Assembly (NCBI GenBank): GCA_024516035.1
Contig: CM044955.1
Span: 57,648,650-57,712,649 of the forward strand
Direction of reading: 5' to 3'
From: Bactericera cockerelli
Lineage: Eukaryota > Arthropoda > Insecta > Hemiptera > Triozidae
DNA: 64,000 bases
Shown: piece after piece, positions 54,612 through 63,916 of the stretch
Layout of the letters: each line of letters begins with the position of its first letter
Position numbering within the stretch: position 1 is the stretch's first letter
Translations under genes and position numbers: made by a program
Notes under the pieces: generated by a model
The model's input: only the letters and a program-made list of their open reading frames with translations
What the model was told of the DNA's origin: nothing
The model's database searches: none

Positions 54612-54667
54612 AAAATTCAACGTCGCTTTCAACTGCATGGTCATTTCACGACGGGGGTGTTACCCTC
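54612..54667 (-). repeat. Modular SINE split by the LTR element (left part)
   Basis: TTCAACGTCGCTTTCAACTG, CATGGTCATTTCACGACGGG and GGTGTTACCCTC are the complement of the SINE 3' part. The sequence resumes after the retrotransposon at 59524 (CATTCGC), so removing the element plus one duplication copy restores the body order seen at 36124-36385. The SINE is older than the LTR insertion. Confidence 0.8.
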
Positions 54668-54880
54668 TGTTAAGGTACCTACCTATCTATCTTATATTAT
54701 GTATCTATGTCGTAGGTATACAAGTTATGTAACTTTGATTGTCTCCAGGCCGACCTCTCATGTAAAGTGATGGGTCTTGCCAGTCTTGTAATTTGATCTG
54801 AATAAACCACACAACGGTCATTGATCGGTCTTTTAATTATTATAAATTACTCGAGAGTATTTCTTTCATTTTCCTAAACA
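54668..54880 (+). repeat. 5' LTR
   Basis: Begins TGTTAAGGTACC and ends TTCCTAAACA, with terminal TG..CA. GAATAAACC near 54,801 resembles a polyadenylation signal region (AATAAA). The LTR would supply the promoter and the start of the transcript; no clear TATA box was fixed. Confidence 0.95.
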
Positions 54881-54895
54881 TGGTGTCAGAAGTGG
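54881..54895 (+). promoter_or_regulatory. Primer-binding site, tRNA-Leu type
   Basis: TGGTGTCAGAAGTGG starts directly after the LTR. It complements the 3' end of a eukaryotic tRNA-Leu (..CCACTTCTGACA plus CCA) as I recall that sequence. The match ends at base 15. tRNA-Leu priming is known in some insect gypsy-group elements such as mdg3. Confidence 0.75.
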
Positions 54896-55026
54896 TTTCT
54901 TTTTCTTTTCGTTAAGTTTTGTGAGTGAAATTTATTTTATTTTACTTTAATAGAATAAAAGTTCATTAGTTTTTAGAAAACTAATTAATTATTTAACGAT
55001 AAGAACTAGAACATTGAAGCTAGGAA

Positions 55027-58000
55027 ATGGCGTCGGGTGCATCAAGCATTCCTAACCTACGAGTCAAGGGCCTGTCTGGAGCTCAGGTTTACGAAAACTG
55101 GAAAGCTTTTCTTTTTCAGTTTCGAAATTTCTTGTTGGCTTTTAATCACTCAGAAGCTAAAGATGACAAGAAAGTAGCCTTGTTGCTACATATGCTGGGT
55201 CCAGAGGTCATTCACATCTACCAAAGCTTCGGAGAAGTGGACTCATCCAAAATCAAATTGGAGGAGCTTATCCTTTTGTTTGAAAAATTCTTTTCTCCCA
55301 AAAAGAAAGTCAGTTTGGAGAGACACAATTTCTTCAGTAGGAAGCAGCGGATTGGTGAGTCCATCGAATCATATGTCACGGACTTGAAAGTACTGTCAAG
55401 CACGTGTGAATTCAAAGATTTAAAAGACTCACTTGTCAAAAATGTATTCATAGTAGGACTTTTAGAGGAAAATAGTCACATTAAGGAGAGACTTTTACAA
55501 GAAAGCGATGAGAAAAATCTCGAGGCGATCATTGATGTTGCAAGGACGATAGAGATTTCAAGGACCAAGGAATCAGATAATCCTACCAGTCAGGATATCA
55601 TGAAGATTGGTAACAAGTCGAGGAGTTCATATTCAAAAAACTTCAATCAAAGGACTCACTCAAAACAAAGGTCATGTGGAAAATGTGGGCAAACACATTT
55701 AAACAACAGGTGTCCGGCAGCAAAAGCGAAGTGTTATGGATGTTCAAAAATTGGTCACTACAGTAAAATGTGTAGGTTCAAGCACAATGTATCAACAGTC
55801 CAGGAGAACTGTGAGTCTGAACAATCCAATATTCATTGTCAGCCTAGTACCTATTTCATTGGCTCTGTAAATAATAAAATTGAGACTACAGATAAATGGA
55901 ATATTTTTGCATTTTTAAACAATAATAAAGATGTACCTATTAGTATGTGTATTGATACAGGTGCTCAGGCTAATGTTTTAAGTTTCCGTGATTTTCAAAT
56001 GTTAAAATTACCTAAAAGTTGCATAAAACAGACCATGTCAAAATTAACCAACTATGGAGGTTCGGAGATACCTATAGTAGGTCAGTGTATCTTAGACTGT
56101 ACAGTTAACAATAAAACTTTGCCAACCAGGTTTTTCATTTGTAATTTAGAACAGCCTACCATTCTGGGGCTGAGATCTAGTGAAAATTTCGGATTAATTA
56201 AAAAAGTTTGTGCTGTCAAAAAAGACGAGTTTTTTAAATTTGGTGATTATAGTAATTTAATGTCTGAATTTAGTGATAATTTTAGTGGACTTGGTTGTTT
56301 ACCAGGCGAAAGTCATGTCACATTAAAAGAAAATGCACAACCTCATGTTGATCCTCCTAGGAAAATACCATTTAAATTAATGAAAAAATTCGAGCAAGAA
56401 TTAGGTAGAATGTGTCGAGATAAGGTCATAGAGAAAGTAACAAAACCGACTGAGTGGGTTAACTCAGTGGTTTTGGTTGAAAAACCAGATAAAAGTTTGC
56501 GCGTCTGTCTTGATCCTAAACCTTTGAATCGAGAAATTTTAAGGTCTAGATACCAATTACCTACTCTAGAAAATATTAGATCTGAACTGATAGGAGCAAC
56601 TTATTTCTCAAAGTTAGATGCGAGTTCCGCTTTTTGGGCAATTTGCCTCGATAAAGAGAGCTCTGACCTGTGCACTTTTTCTACTCCATTCGGTAGATTT
56701 AAGTTTCTTAGAATGCCTTATGGGTTATGTTGCGCTCCTGAAAAGTTTCAACAAAAACTTGTGGAACTATTGTCAGGTTTAGAGGGTATTATTATTTACA
56801 TTGACGACATATTGGTTTTCGGTAAAAATAAAACGGAGCACGACAAGAGATTAAAAAATTTACTTATTCGAATAAGAGCTATTAATTTAAAGCTCAATTT
56901 AAGTAAATGTGAAGTCGGTACTCAGAAAATAAAGTTTCTTGGGCAAGTCTTCGATTCGTCAGGTATGTCACCTGAATTTGCTAAGGTTGAGGCGATACAG
57001 AAAATGCCACAGCCTACATGCGTTAAGGATCTGCAAAGATTCTTGGGTATGGTTAATTATTTAGCTAGTTATCTACCCAACATGTCCGAGAAAAGTAGTA
57101 ATTTGAGAAAACTACTTAAGAAACATAATTTATGGTCTTGGGAAGAAATTCATGCTAAAGAATTTAATGATTTAAAAAAATTAATTTGTGACGCACCAAT
57201 TTTGTGTTATTATAATGTTAATAAACCAATTGTGTTGACCGTTGATTCTTGTAAGGATGCGGTGGGCGCTTGTATTCTACAAGACGGTAAACCGATTGCG
57301 TATGCTTCAAAGTCGATGACGGATACTCAGAAGAATTGGGCTCAGATAGAGAAGGAACTCTTCGCTATCTGGTTCGGTTGTTTCCGATTCCATCAATACG
57401 TCTATGGGCAACGTATTACGGTCGAATCAGATCATAAACCGCTAATAACTATTTTTAAAAAAGCCCTAGCCGACATTCCTAACAGACTACAACGCATGAT
57501 GATGAAGTTACAAAAGTACAATTTAAATGTAATTTATAAGTCCGGCAAGGAAATGTATATTTCCGACACTCTGTCTAGAGCAGCATTACCAGATAAATGT
57601 ATTGAATTTGATACTAGTTTAGAAGAAGATCTGTCCGTTCATGCTAACACGTTGTTTAGAACACTGAATGCCAGTGATGAAAAGTTAAAAATTATTGTTG
57701 ATAAAACTAAACTTGATAAAATTTTACAAAAAGTGATTCAATACATTCGATCTGGATGGCCTAGATATTGCAAAGCTGTTCCGGACGAACTAAAACCTTT
57801 TTATAAAGTTCGAGATGAACTTCATTATGTTAATGACATAGTTTTTAAGAAAAATTCTATTGTTATACCTAAGGTAATGCAGAATGATATTTTGAATGAC
57901 GTTCATGAAAGTCACATGGGTTTTGAAAAAACAAAGAATTATGTACGAGATACTATTTTCTGGCCTAGTTTAAATCATGATTTAAAATCTTACATAGAGT

Positions 58001-59151
58001 CATGTGATATATGTCAAAAATTTAAACCTTCCAACGTAAAGGAACCTCTCATTCCGCATGAAATGCCGTCCCATCCGTGGGAAAAACTGGGTTGTGATTT
58101 ATTTGAGTTTGATAAAAATAGCTATTTACTCATTGTTGATTACTACTCTAGATTTTTTGAAGTAGCTAAACTTATCAATTCCACTAGTGAAAGTATTATT
58201 ACTCATATGAAAAGTATTTTTTCACGCCAGGGTATACCTGCTTTATTAATAAGTGACAGAGGACCTCCTTTTACGTCTAATGATTTAAAATGTTTTTACA
58301 AATCATGGAATATTAATTTTCAGTGGTCTTCACCTTACTATCCGAAATCAAACGGCTTGGTTGAACAAACAGTAAAACTTGTTAAAAGTACGTTGATAAA
58401 ATGTCAGGAGGGAGGTAATGATCCATACCTAGCCATGCTTCATCTTAGAAATGCATGTCAGTATGGTCAAGAACCACCATCTTCTTTATTAAATGCTAGA
58501 TATTTAAGATCTAATGTGCCTGTTGTAAAAACTAAGCTTAAGACTAAACCTGTACCTTTTAGTAAATATAAGCAAAATGCAGAAAAGCGTATGTCAGTTT
58601 CTAAAAAATGTTATGATAAAGGTTCAAAACCTTTACCTCCGTTTTCTCTTAATGAACCAGTGTGGTTTCAAAAGAAACCAGGCACTGTCTGGTTACCTGC
58701 TAAAGTTACCAAGGTACCTGATCAGCTTAACTCTTTTCGAGCATATGAAATTACGACTCCGCAGGGAAAAACTTATGTTAGAAACAGATTGTATTTAAGA
58801 GTGAGAAAATTAAAAAATAGTTGTAAACCAACTTCCAATAATTCTAGGATTACAAATAGGTCTGAGGTGGATTGTAATTTTCCAAATCAAATTGATACAG
58901 CTTTATACCCAGGTTTATTTTGTGATTTTGAATCTGACAATGTACAAACAACAATTTCAGCAGATACAACAATTTCAGCAGATGCTGAAGATAATCAGTC
59001 TAATACTGAGACTTCGTTGTCTGATTCTTTGAGAGTCAATTTGTCTGCATCTCCTGAAACAGTTATCATTAGTTCTGATAACGAGGATTCATTTGAATCT
59101 TTTTGTTCTAATTTAGATGACTCTATACTTGATCCTACTTGGAAACCTTAG
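55027..59151 (+). CDS. Gag-Pol polyprotein of Ty3/gypsy retrotransposon (1,374 aa)
   Basis: A single open frame; the start ATG has a good context (GAAATGG). Gag (about 1-260) ends in two zinc knuckles: C217-X2-C-X3-H-X4-C, slightly short, and C236-X2-C-X4-H-X4-C, canonical. Protease has DTGA at 310-313. Reverse transcriptase (about 440-640) has FSKLDASSAF with D531 and YIDD at 591-594. RNase H (about 735-860) has D740, E777 and D802. Integrase has H960-X2-H963-X29-C993-X2-C996 and a D1024, D1077, E1113 triad (spacing D-X52-D-X35-E). The last ~160 residues are Ser/Asn/Asp-rich with no chromodomain. No stop or frameshift separates Gag from Pol, so the Gag to Pol ratio must be set by another means. 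All catalytic residues I can check are present; the protein would work in the cytoplasm (particle assembly, reverse transcription) and nucleus (integration). Confidence 0.95.
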   Translation: MASGASSIPNLRVKGLSGAQVYENWKAFLFQFRNFLLAFNHSEAKDDKKVALLLHMLGPEVIHIYQSFGEVDSSKIKLEELILLFEKFFSPKKKVSLERHNFFSRKQRIGESIESYVTDLKVLSSTCEFKDLKDSLVKNVFIVGLLEENSHIKERLLQESDEKNLEAIIDVARTIEISRTKESDNPTSQDIMKIGNKSRSSYSKNFNQRTHSKQRSCGKCGQTHLNNRCPAAKAKCYGCSKIGHYSKMCRFKHNVSTVQENCESEQSNIHCQPSTYFIGSVNNKIETTDKWNIFAFLNNNKDVPISMCIDTGAQANVLSFRDFQMLKLPKSCIKQTMSKLTNYGGSEIPIVGQCILDCTVNNKTLPTRFFICNLEQPTILGLRSSENFGLIKKVCAVKKDEFFKFGDYSNLMSEFSDNFSGLGCLPGESHVTLKENAQPHVDPPRKIPFKLMKKFEQELGRMCRDKVIEKVTKPTEWVNSVVLVEKPDKSLRVCLDPKPLNREILRSRYQLPTLENIRSELIGATYFSKLDASSAFWAICLDKESSDLCTFSTPFGRFKFLRMPYGLCCAPEKFQQKLVELLSGLEGIIIYIDDILVFGKNKTEHDKRLKNLLIRIRAINLKLNLSKCEVGTQKIKFLGQVFDSSGMSPEFAKVEAIQKMPQPTCVKDLQRFLGMVNYLASYLPNMSEKSSNLRKLLKKHNLWSWEEIHAKEFNDLKKLICDAPILCYYNVNKPIVLTVDSCKDAVGACILQDGKPIAYASKSMTDTQKNWAQIEKELFAIWFGCFRFHQYVYGQRITVESDHKPLITIFKKALADIPNRLQRMMMKLQKYNLNVIYKSGKEMYISDTLSRAALPDKCIEFDTSLEEDLSVHANTLFRTLNASDEKLKIIVDKTKLDKILQKVIQYIRSGWPRYCKAVPDELKPFYKVRDELHYVNDIVFKKNSIVIPKVMQNDILNDVHESHMGFEKTKNYVRDTIFWPSLNHDLKSYIESCDICQKFKPSNVKEPLIPHEMPSHPWEKLGCDLFEFDKNSYLLIVDYYSRFFEVAKLINSTSESIITHMKSIFSRQGIPALLISDRGPPFTSNDLKCFYKSWNINFQWSSPYYPKSNGLVEQTVKLVKSTLIKCQEGGNDPYLAMLHLRNACQYGQEPPSSLLNARYLRSNVPVVKTKLKTKPVPFSKYKQNAEKRMSVSKKCYDKGSKPLPPFSLNEPVWFQKKPGTVWLPAKVTKVPDQLNSFRAYEITTPQGKTYVRNRLYLRVRKLKNSCKPTSNNSRITNRSEVDCNFPNQIDTALYPGLFCDFESDNVQTTISADTTISADAEDNQSNTETSLSDSLRVNLSASPETVIISSDNEDSFESFCSNLDDSILDPTWKP

Positions 59152-59258
59152 TATTTTCTTTGAAAGTTTTGGTCTTATAATGAGCTTGTTTGTAATTCCT
59201 CATTAGGGACTTAATTTTATGTTTTTGAGTTTGTACAATGGGCTTGTCTCTATTTACC

Positions 59259-59301
<43 letters not shown>

Positions 59302-59303
59302 AA
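59152..59303 (+). promoter_or_regulatory. 3' region and A-rich polypurine tract
   Basis: After the stop about 108 bp of AT-rich sequence lead to a 40-nt A run (59260-59299) followed by GGAACA immediately before the 3' LTR. Purine-only sequence up to the LTR edge is the expected position of the plus-strand primer. A nearly pure A run is unusual for this role, and its exact length may be unreliable. Confidence 0.7.
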
Positions 59304-59305
59304 CA

Positions 59306-59518
59306 TGTTAAGGTACCTACCTATCTATCTTATATTATGTATCTATGTCGTAGGTATACAAGTTATGTAACTTTGATTGTCTCCAGGCCGACCTCTCATG
59401 TAAAGTGATGGGTCTTGCCAGTCTTGTAATTTGATCTGAATAAACCACACAACGGTCATTGATCGGTCTTTTAATTATTATAAATTACTCGAGAGTATTT
59501 CTTTCATTTTCCTAAACA
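59306..59518 (+). repeat. 3' LTR
   Basis: 213 bp, and I see no difference from the 5' LTR. It is followed by the CCCTC duplication and then the remainder of the interrupted SINE. Confidence 0.95.
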
Positions 59519-59531
59519 CCCTCCATTCGCA
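59519..59531 (-). repeat. Target duplication and rest of the interrupted SINE
   Basis: CCCTC (59519-59523) repeats 54663-54667; CATTCGCA continues the SINE body complement seen intact elsewhere (CCCTCCATTCGC). Beyond about 59,531 SINE identity is lost, so this SINE copy was 5'-truncated. Confidence 0.8.
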
Positions 59532-59948
59532 AAACATTTCTTGTCATTGAAAATTCAAGGCCTTGATTCATTTCATATTAACAGAGAAACCTTCAAACCT
59601 TTATAATATTTCAACAAGAAACTTGAAATTACTTAAAAATAGTGCCCTTACAGAAAGTCGAAGTAGAAGTTTTTGACTCCTAGTTAGAGATTCTTGAATC
59701 GATTTACGTTTTGCTTATAAAGCATATTTTTGAGGAATACTAAAACTTTGAAAGAAATGGAATTTTTAAAGTGAGAAGAAAGTGTCATGTCATCAAAGAA
59801 GAAATACTTTGATAGCAAGGGAAAATCTTCACTCTCTGGTCAATTCTGGAAGTTATTGTAGTTTAAACGGTAGCCTACCACATGCTACATGCGTGACTTG
59901 TTAGATGCGAAGGAAATGTCTCTTGCAAAAGTTGTATTATATGACTGT
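59532..59948. other. No recognisable feature
   Basis: AT-rich unique-looking sequence between the LTR element's target SINE and a SINE A fragment. Confidence 0.45.
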
Positions 59949-59949
59949 A

Positions 59950-60068
59950 CCGATCGCAGTAGCTTGTGCTGGCCCAACACCTAAATTCTCGCCCATCAGA
60001 GGGGAGGCATACTATTGGATGGGGAAGATACAACTAGCTCCTGCCTGTTTTACTCATCTTTAAAAAAA
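59950..60068 (+). repeat. SINE A fragment with altered head
   Basis: GCTGGCCCAACACCTAAATT, CTCGCCCATCAGAGGGGAGG and CATACTATTGGATGGGGAAG match the SINE A body, and an ACTCATCTTTAAAAAAA end is present. The tRNA-like head is missing; the GATCGCAGTAGCTTGTG sequence at its left is only loosely A-box-like. Confidence 0.6.
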
Positions 60069-60069
60069 T

Positions 60070-60560
60070 CGGCTAGCAAAAACAAGGTGATATTATTATT
60101 CCTTCTTATTAATTTCATTAGAGAAGAACAGAGTGAATGGATTTTTTTTTTCTCAGGAATTACAATCTACATTTTCATGTAGATTGAGAAATCTGTTTTA
60201 AGATCAAAACATATTATGTAATAATAATAAGTTTTATAGATATTTAATCAATAATTATTGAAAAAATTTCCTTCTAAAAAAAAAAAAAAAAAAAAAAAAA
60301 AGAATACCAAGAACAAGCATCAGACCACGCGCTGAAAAGTTGAAATTTCAATGTCAGATTCACTGGAGCTTCCACTTTATGTATGTCTCATCGGACAATG
60401 TTTAACATGTGACTCACGTTCATTCGCCTGCGAGTTATGACATCTGATTTCAACACTGCAGGGAGGACGTAATAATTCACAATGCTCCGGAAATGATCAA
60501 TTATCTGACCACAGTAGTGTTGAGCAGTGCTGGGTTCAGATGTCGGGGAAATGTTAATCA
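60070..60560. other. No recognisable feature
   Basis: Contains a 27-nt A run near 60,275 and otherwise AT-rich sequence without a supported gene. Confidence 0.45.
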
Positions 60561-60770
60561 TAACACTTTTTAGTGGAAGGTAACCAGCACCAGGCGAGGT
60601 TAATGCTCAAAGCATTTTCTACCACCTGACCCTTAGAGTCTTATTAGTATGTGGTCACAAACTCAAATGAATGAGGAAAATTTTTATGCACTGGGCGGGA
60701 TTCGAACGGACGCAACGGATTTCTACGCTACCTGGATTACCAGACTAGCGCGTTAACCGCGTGACTCTGG
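60561..60770 (-). repeat. SINE B (tRNA-derived)
   Basis: TTTTTAGTGGAAGGTAACCA at the left, ACCTGACCCTTAGAGTCTTA in the middle, GGCGGGATTCGAACGGACGC (B box complement) and GACTAGCGCGTTAACCGCGT at the right. Confidence 0.8.
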
Positions 60771-61019
60771 AAATAGAGAGGATGAGATGTTTTGTCTTTC
60801 TTTGTCCTGTTGAAAAAGGACGTCATGGAATGGACTGAAATAGGTTTCAGAGACAAAATATGCTCTACGGTCCCCAGACTAAAGTTATCATGAGGAAATT
60901 GCGACAAAGTAAGCAACAAAAATTCAACTTATGATCATTAGAATTACAATTTTCTAGCGCTTGGTCTGATACTTGTTCTTTTTTCTTCTTTTTTTCCTCT
61001 TCTTACTTACTAGTCTGAT

Positions 61020-61078
61020 TTTTTTTTTCTTTTCTTTTTTCTTCTTAAAAAAAGAAGAAAAAAGAAAAGAAAAAAAGA
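61020..61078. repeat. Perfect pyrimidine/purine hairpin
   Basis: A pyrimidine arm (TTTTTTCTTTTCTTTTTTCT, TCTT) is followed after a few A's by its exact 24-base complement. The right arm joins the tail of the SINE A fragment that follows in reverse. Confidence 0.8.
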
Positions 61079-61140
61079 TGAGTGTTTCACAGCCTTTTTT
61101 ATTTCGTAGCCATGAAACAGGAGCTACTGTAGACGCTTTT
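61079..61140 (-). repeat. SINE A 3' end
   Basis: GATGAGTGTTTCACAGCC and CGTAGCCATGAAACAGGAGC with TACTGTAGACGC match the start of the reverse SINE A copies at 18196 and 41553. The rest of the element is absent. Confidence 0.7.
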
Positions 61141-61309
61141 CATCTACTTGGGGTCGGCATTCGTTCCATGAATCCTTTCCTTCCATAATTATCTTTCTAT
61201 TTAGCGCGTCCTCTTTTCTCTAGAATTTCTAAATTTGATTGTATTTAATTTTTTACCCTTTTTCGAAGACACCATTAAAAAAATATTAGTGAAATAATTT
61301 AATGGTGCC

Positions 61310-61388
61310 TTGTTTTTTTACTTATATGAAAAAAACAAACACAATACACTTCCGATTCCTACTATTAGAAATTTCTCGGAAGTAAAAT
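61310..61388 (+). repeat. Family H 3'-terminal fragment
   Basis: AACAAACACAATACACTTCC, then the hairpin region CTACTATTAGAAATTTCTCG and GAAGTAAAA, match the end of the copy at 51201-51910. Only about 80 bp are present. Confidence 0.65.
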
Positions 61389-61389
61389 T

Positions 61390-61998
61390 AAATGAGAAAA
61401 AGGAAAGACTCCAAACGCGTTATCCCAAAAATGATTACACTAATAAATGAGACTTTGTTCAGAATGAGAGAGAAAACGGTCTCCTCAGTCTCATCTCATT
61501 CTTGAAGTAAGAACAGAGAATTGTATTGTGTAAAAAAAATCATTAATAATAAATACAGCTGTCTTGAGACCCTGACTTGACAGATGAGAAGCAGAAGGGT
61601 CCAGATGACTAGAGCCTACGTATTGTACGGACTGCAGTTATTCATCAACCAAGAGACCAAGACTAATAGGGGTTAAAGTTAATAATAATAATAAGAAGCT
61701 AAGAAGATACTAAAATATCTAGCAATAGAAATTGAGAGGATGTGGAATCTCAAAGTCAAGATAATTCCTGTTGTGGTTGGAGCTCTTGGTGTGATCCCGA
61801 AATCTTTATACTCAAATCTATCACAAATACCTGGAATATACCAAGAGTCTGCCATCCAAGATGATGTTTTGATGAGTACTGTCCTTATCCTAAGAAAAGT
61901 ATTGAACTGAATCAGAAGATACATTTTTAATCCTGAGGTCTCCAAACTTGGATTAAAAACGAGAAGATGATGATGTATCAGAATTTGAATAAAATATA
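61390..61998. other. No recognisable feature
   Basis: A motif around CATCAACCAAGAGACCAAGA and TAGGGGTTAAAGTTA (61,645-61,680) recurs at about 62,310-62,355. No gene is supported; the minus-strand frame 61679-62098 runs into the foldback arm and has no recognised domain. Confidence 0.45.
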
Positions 61999-62291
61999 CA
62001 GGGTGTCCCACCAAAGTTGGACACCTCAAATTACTCGGCCCCTGAAAGAGTTTTTGAAAAATAAAAAAAATTAAGGGTACATATGCGGTTTCGGCCATGA
62101 AATTTTTTTTATACAGGGTGGTTCAAAAGTCAGAAATTGAGGTGTCAACTTTCGATTTTTAAATGGATCGACCTGAATTTTATTTGATAATAGTTTACTT
62201 CTAAATGGTTTCTGAGTACTTTTTAAAATAAAAATATTACATACAGGGTGGGTTTTTTTCGACCAATTTTTTTTAAACTAAATCTCGAATT
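61999..62291 (+). repeat. Single arm of the foldback element (truncated)
   Basis: CAGGGTGTCCCACCAAAGTT, AAATTACTCGGCCCCTGAAA, GGGTGGTTCAAAAGTCAGAA and AATGGATCGACCTGAATTTT match the first ~290 bp of the left arm at 52181, with small differences. It stops at AAATCTCGAAT. GGCCCCTGAAAG resembles the right arm (complement) rather than the left arm's GGCCTCAGAAAG. Confidence 0.8.
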
Positions 62292-62649
62292 AGGACTGGC
62301 AGGGGTTAAAATTATTCATCATCCAAGAGACCAGGGGACTGGCAGGGGTTAACCCGAGCGTTAGCGCGAGCAGGATGATGAATGTGTCTGGATGTTAGAT
62401 TAGGGAGAACCCAGAGTCCCAGGACACATGTGGGGGAATAGATGTTAAACTGTCATCTGTTACATGTTTACTCTACAGATTCCGGTGAGGTTTTGTAGCA
62501 GCCTTCTCAGATGAGAGCTAGTAGAATCGGAGAATCAGTTTCAGTTGTGATAATATTAGATTGGGGACCAGAGAAATACCGTCGGAGCTATTGGATTGTA
62601 GAGAACTCTTCTCAGATGAGAGCTAGAATCGGAGATTCAGTATTAGTTT
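62292..62649. other. Short internal repeats, no gene
   Basis: GGACTGGCAGGGGTTAA occurs twice (about 62,294 and 62,337), and TCTCAGATGAGAGCTAG..AATCGGAGA..TCAGT occurs twice (about 62,506 and 62,612). These look like local duplications. Confidence 0.55.
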
Positions 62650-62870
62650 AGATAATCATCATCATCATAGGGTGACGTCATCGTGAACGATGGTAGCCAG
62701 ACAGTGGAGTAATGACAAGGGCCTCCAGAACCAAGCCAATGCTAGTCTACTCCCTGTTTATAGTCCCCCAGACAGACTGCTGGTCTACTCCCTGTTTATA
62801 GTGCCTCAGCCAGACTGCTAGCCTACTCCCTCTTTATAGTCCCCTAGCCAGACACTGGGGAATAATTTAG
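62650..62870 (-). repeat. Dispersed repeat K, reverse copy with two to three 38-bp units
   Basis: ATCATCATCATAGGGTGACG, TCATCGTGAACGATGGTAGC, CTCCAGAACCAAGCCAATGC, then units of CTACTCCCTGTTTATAGTCC and CCCAGACAGACTGC. The unit number differs from the other copies. Confidence 0.75.
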
Positions 62871-62877
62871 ATAATAC

Positions 62878-63190
62878 ACGCTGTTTTACCCGTACTTCGC
62901 TACGGTTATTATGGACAAGAAAATCCCGATATCTTAAAAATGGTAAAAGATATTTTAAATTGGATGATGATATAGGTAGTGTGACGGTGATTCAAGGGGG
63001 GTCAACTCTCATGAAAATTTCGATATCTAGTCGTTTGGGCTGTAATATTGTAAATAAGATAGTATAGTATAGTAGTGCTCTATTTAGACTGTCGATGTCG
63101 GTTCGAGACAGGAAGTCCCATTACGCTAACAGTTTAATATAGCACCTCTTTATTTATTTAAATAGAGAAAATTGACATAGTCAGCCAGTC
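62878..63190. repeat. Possible dispersed repeat with CCCGTACTTCGCTACGG start
   Basis: ACGCTGTTTTACCCGTACTT and CGCTACGGTTATTATGGACA open a stretch closing with CAGCCAGTCAGACATGCACA. This style resembles common insect dispersed repeats as I recall them; only one copy is in the window, so boundaries are not established. Confidence 0.35.
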
Positions 63191-63423
63191 AGACATGCAC
63201 AGATTTGAGTTTTATGGATACAGAGATTAGATTGGGAACTGTTAAATACCGATTGAAGTTTTGAAGTTAGAGAACTCTTATCATATGAGTAAGAATTAGT
63301 GATAAGTTTTTGAGTTTAGATAATATTGGATTGGGGACAAGAGAAATATCAACTCAGGTCTAGGATTCTAACTTTATAACACTTCTGGTATAAAAACTGC
63401 TACAAGAGGGCTTGAAAGAAAGT

Positions 63424-63575
63424 GTAATTTAATAAACTGGTGTGAACATTTTTGTAATTCAATAAACTGGTGTGAACATTTTTGTAATTTAATAAACTGG
63501 TGTAAACATTTTTGTAATTCAATAAACTGGTGTGAACATTTTTGTAATTTAATAAACTGGTGTAAATATTTTCGA
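63424..63575. repeat. 30-bp minisatellite, about five copies
   Basis: The unit GTAATTTAATAAACTGGTGT plus GAACATTTTT repeats with ATT/ATTC and GTGTAA/GTGTGA alternation, giving a 60-bp higher-order pattern. The minus-strand frame across it reads QKCSHQFIEL-type repeats only because 30 is a multiple of three. Confidence 0.9.
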
Positions 63576-63916
63576 GGGAGAATTATTTTGAGAGAAAATA
63601 GAATGAAAGTTTTTAGATAAAATTCAGCGGAATGTACATAAGTAAAACAACTCGTCCTTAAGGACTTGGGCATTGTAATAATACCCATGATAGAACCCGC
63701 GCTTCCTCTCTGGATGTCTATGCTGATCTTCTGCATGAGGAAACTGCGGGCTCTCAATGATTTTTCTTTTTATCATTTTCAGTTTGGATATTATATTGGG
63801 GACAAGAGAAATAAATATCAAGTGCTGAGGTCTTGAATTATACCACTCATCCCATATGAGAAAGAATTTAGATATACATTCTTAAAACTGCGGTCAAAGA
63901 GGCTCGACAAAAACAT

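Larger units (their letters stand above)
54668..59518 (+). mobile_element. Complete Ty3/gypsy LTR retrotransposon
   Basis: 4,851 bp bounded by two 213-bp LTRs that I read as identical, both TGTTAAGG..CTAAACA, flanked by the 5-bp duplication CCCTC (54663-54667 and 59519-59523). Internal order: primer site, leader, one uninterrupted Gag-Pol frame, short 3' region, A/purine tract. Domain order protease, reverse transcriptase, RNase H, integrase places it in Metaviridae (Ty3/gypsy). A single fused frame, HX2H integrase zinc finger, no chromodomain and no envelope-like frame suggest the Mag or K02A2.6-like group (inference). Confidence 0.95.

Noticed and set aside
59152..59305. Search for an envelope-like third frame after Gag-Pol
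   Set aside because: Only about 108 bp of AT-rich sequence and an A run separate the stop from the 3' LTR; no such gene is present.
61679..62098. 139-codon minus-strand frame
   Set aside because: It runs through unassigned DNA into the foldback arm and shows no domain; openness is expected by chance in AT-rich repeat DNA.
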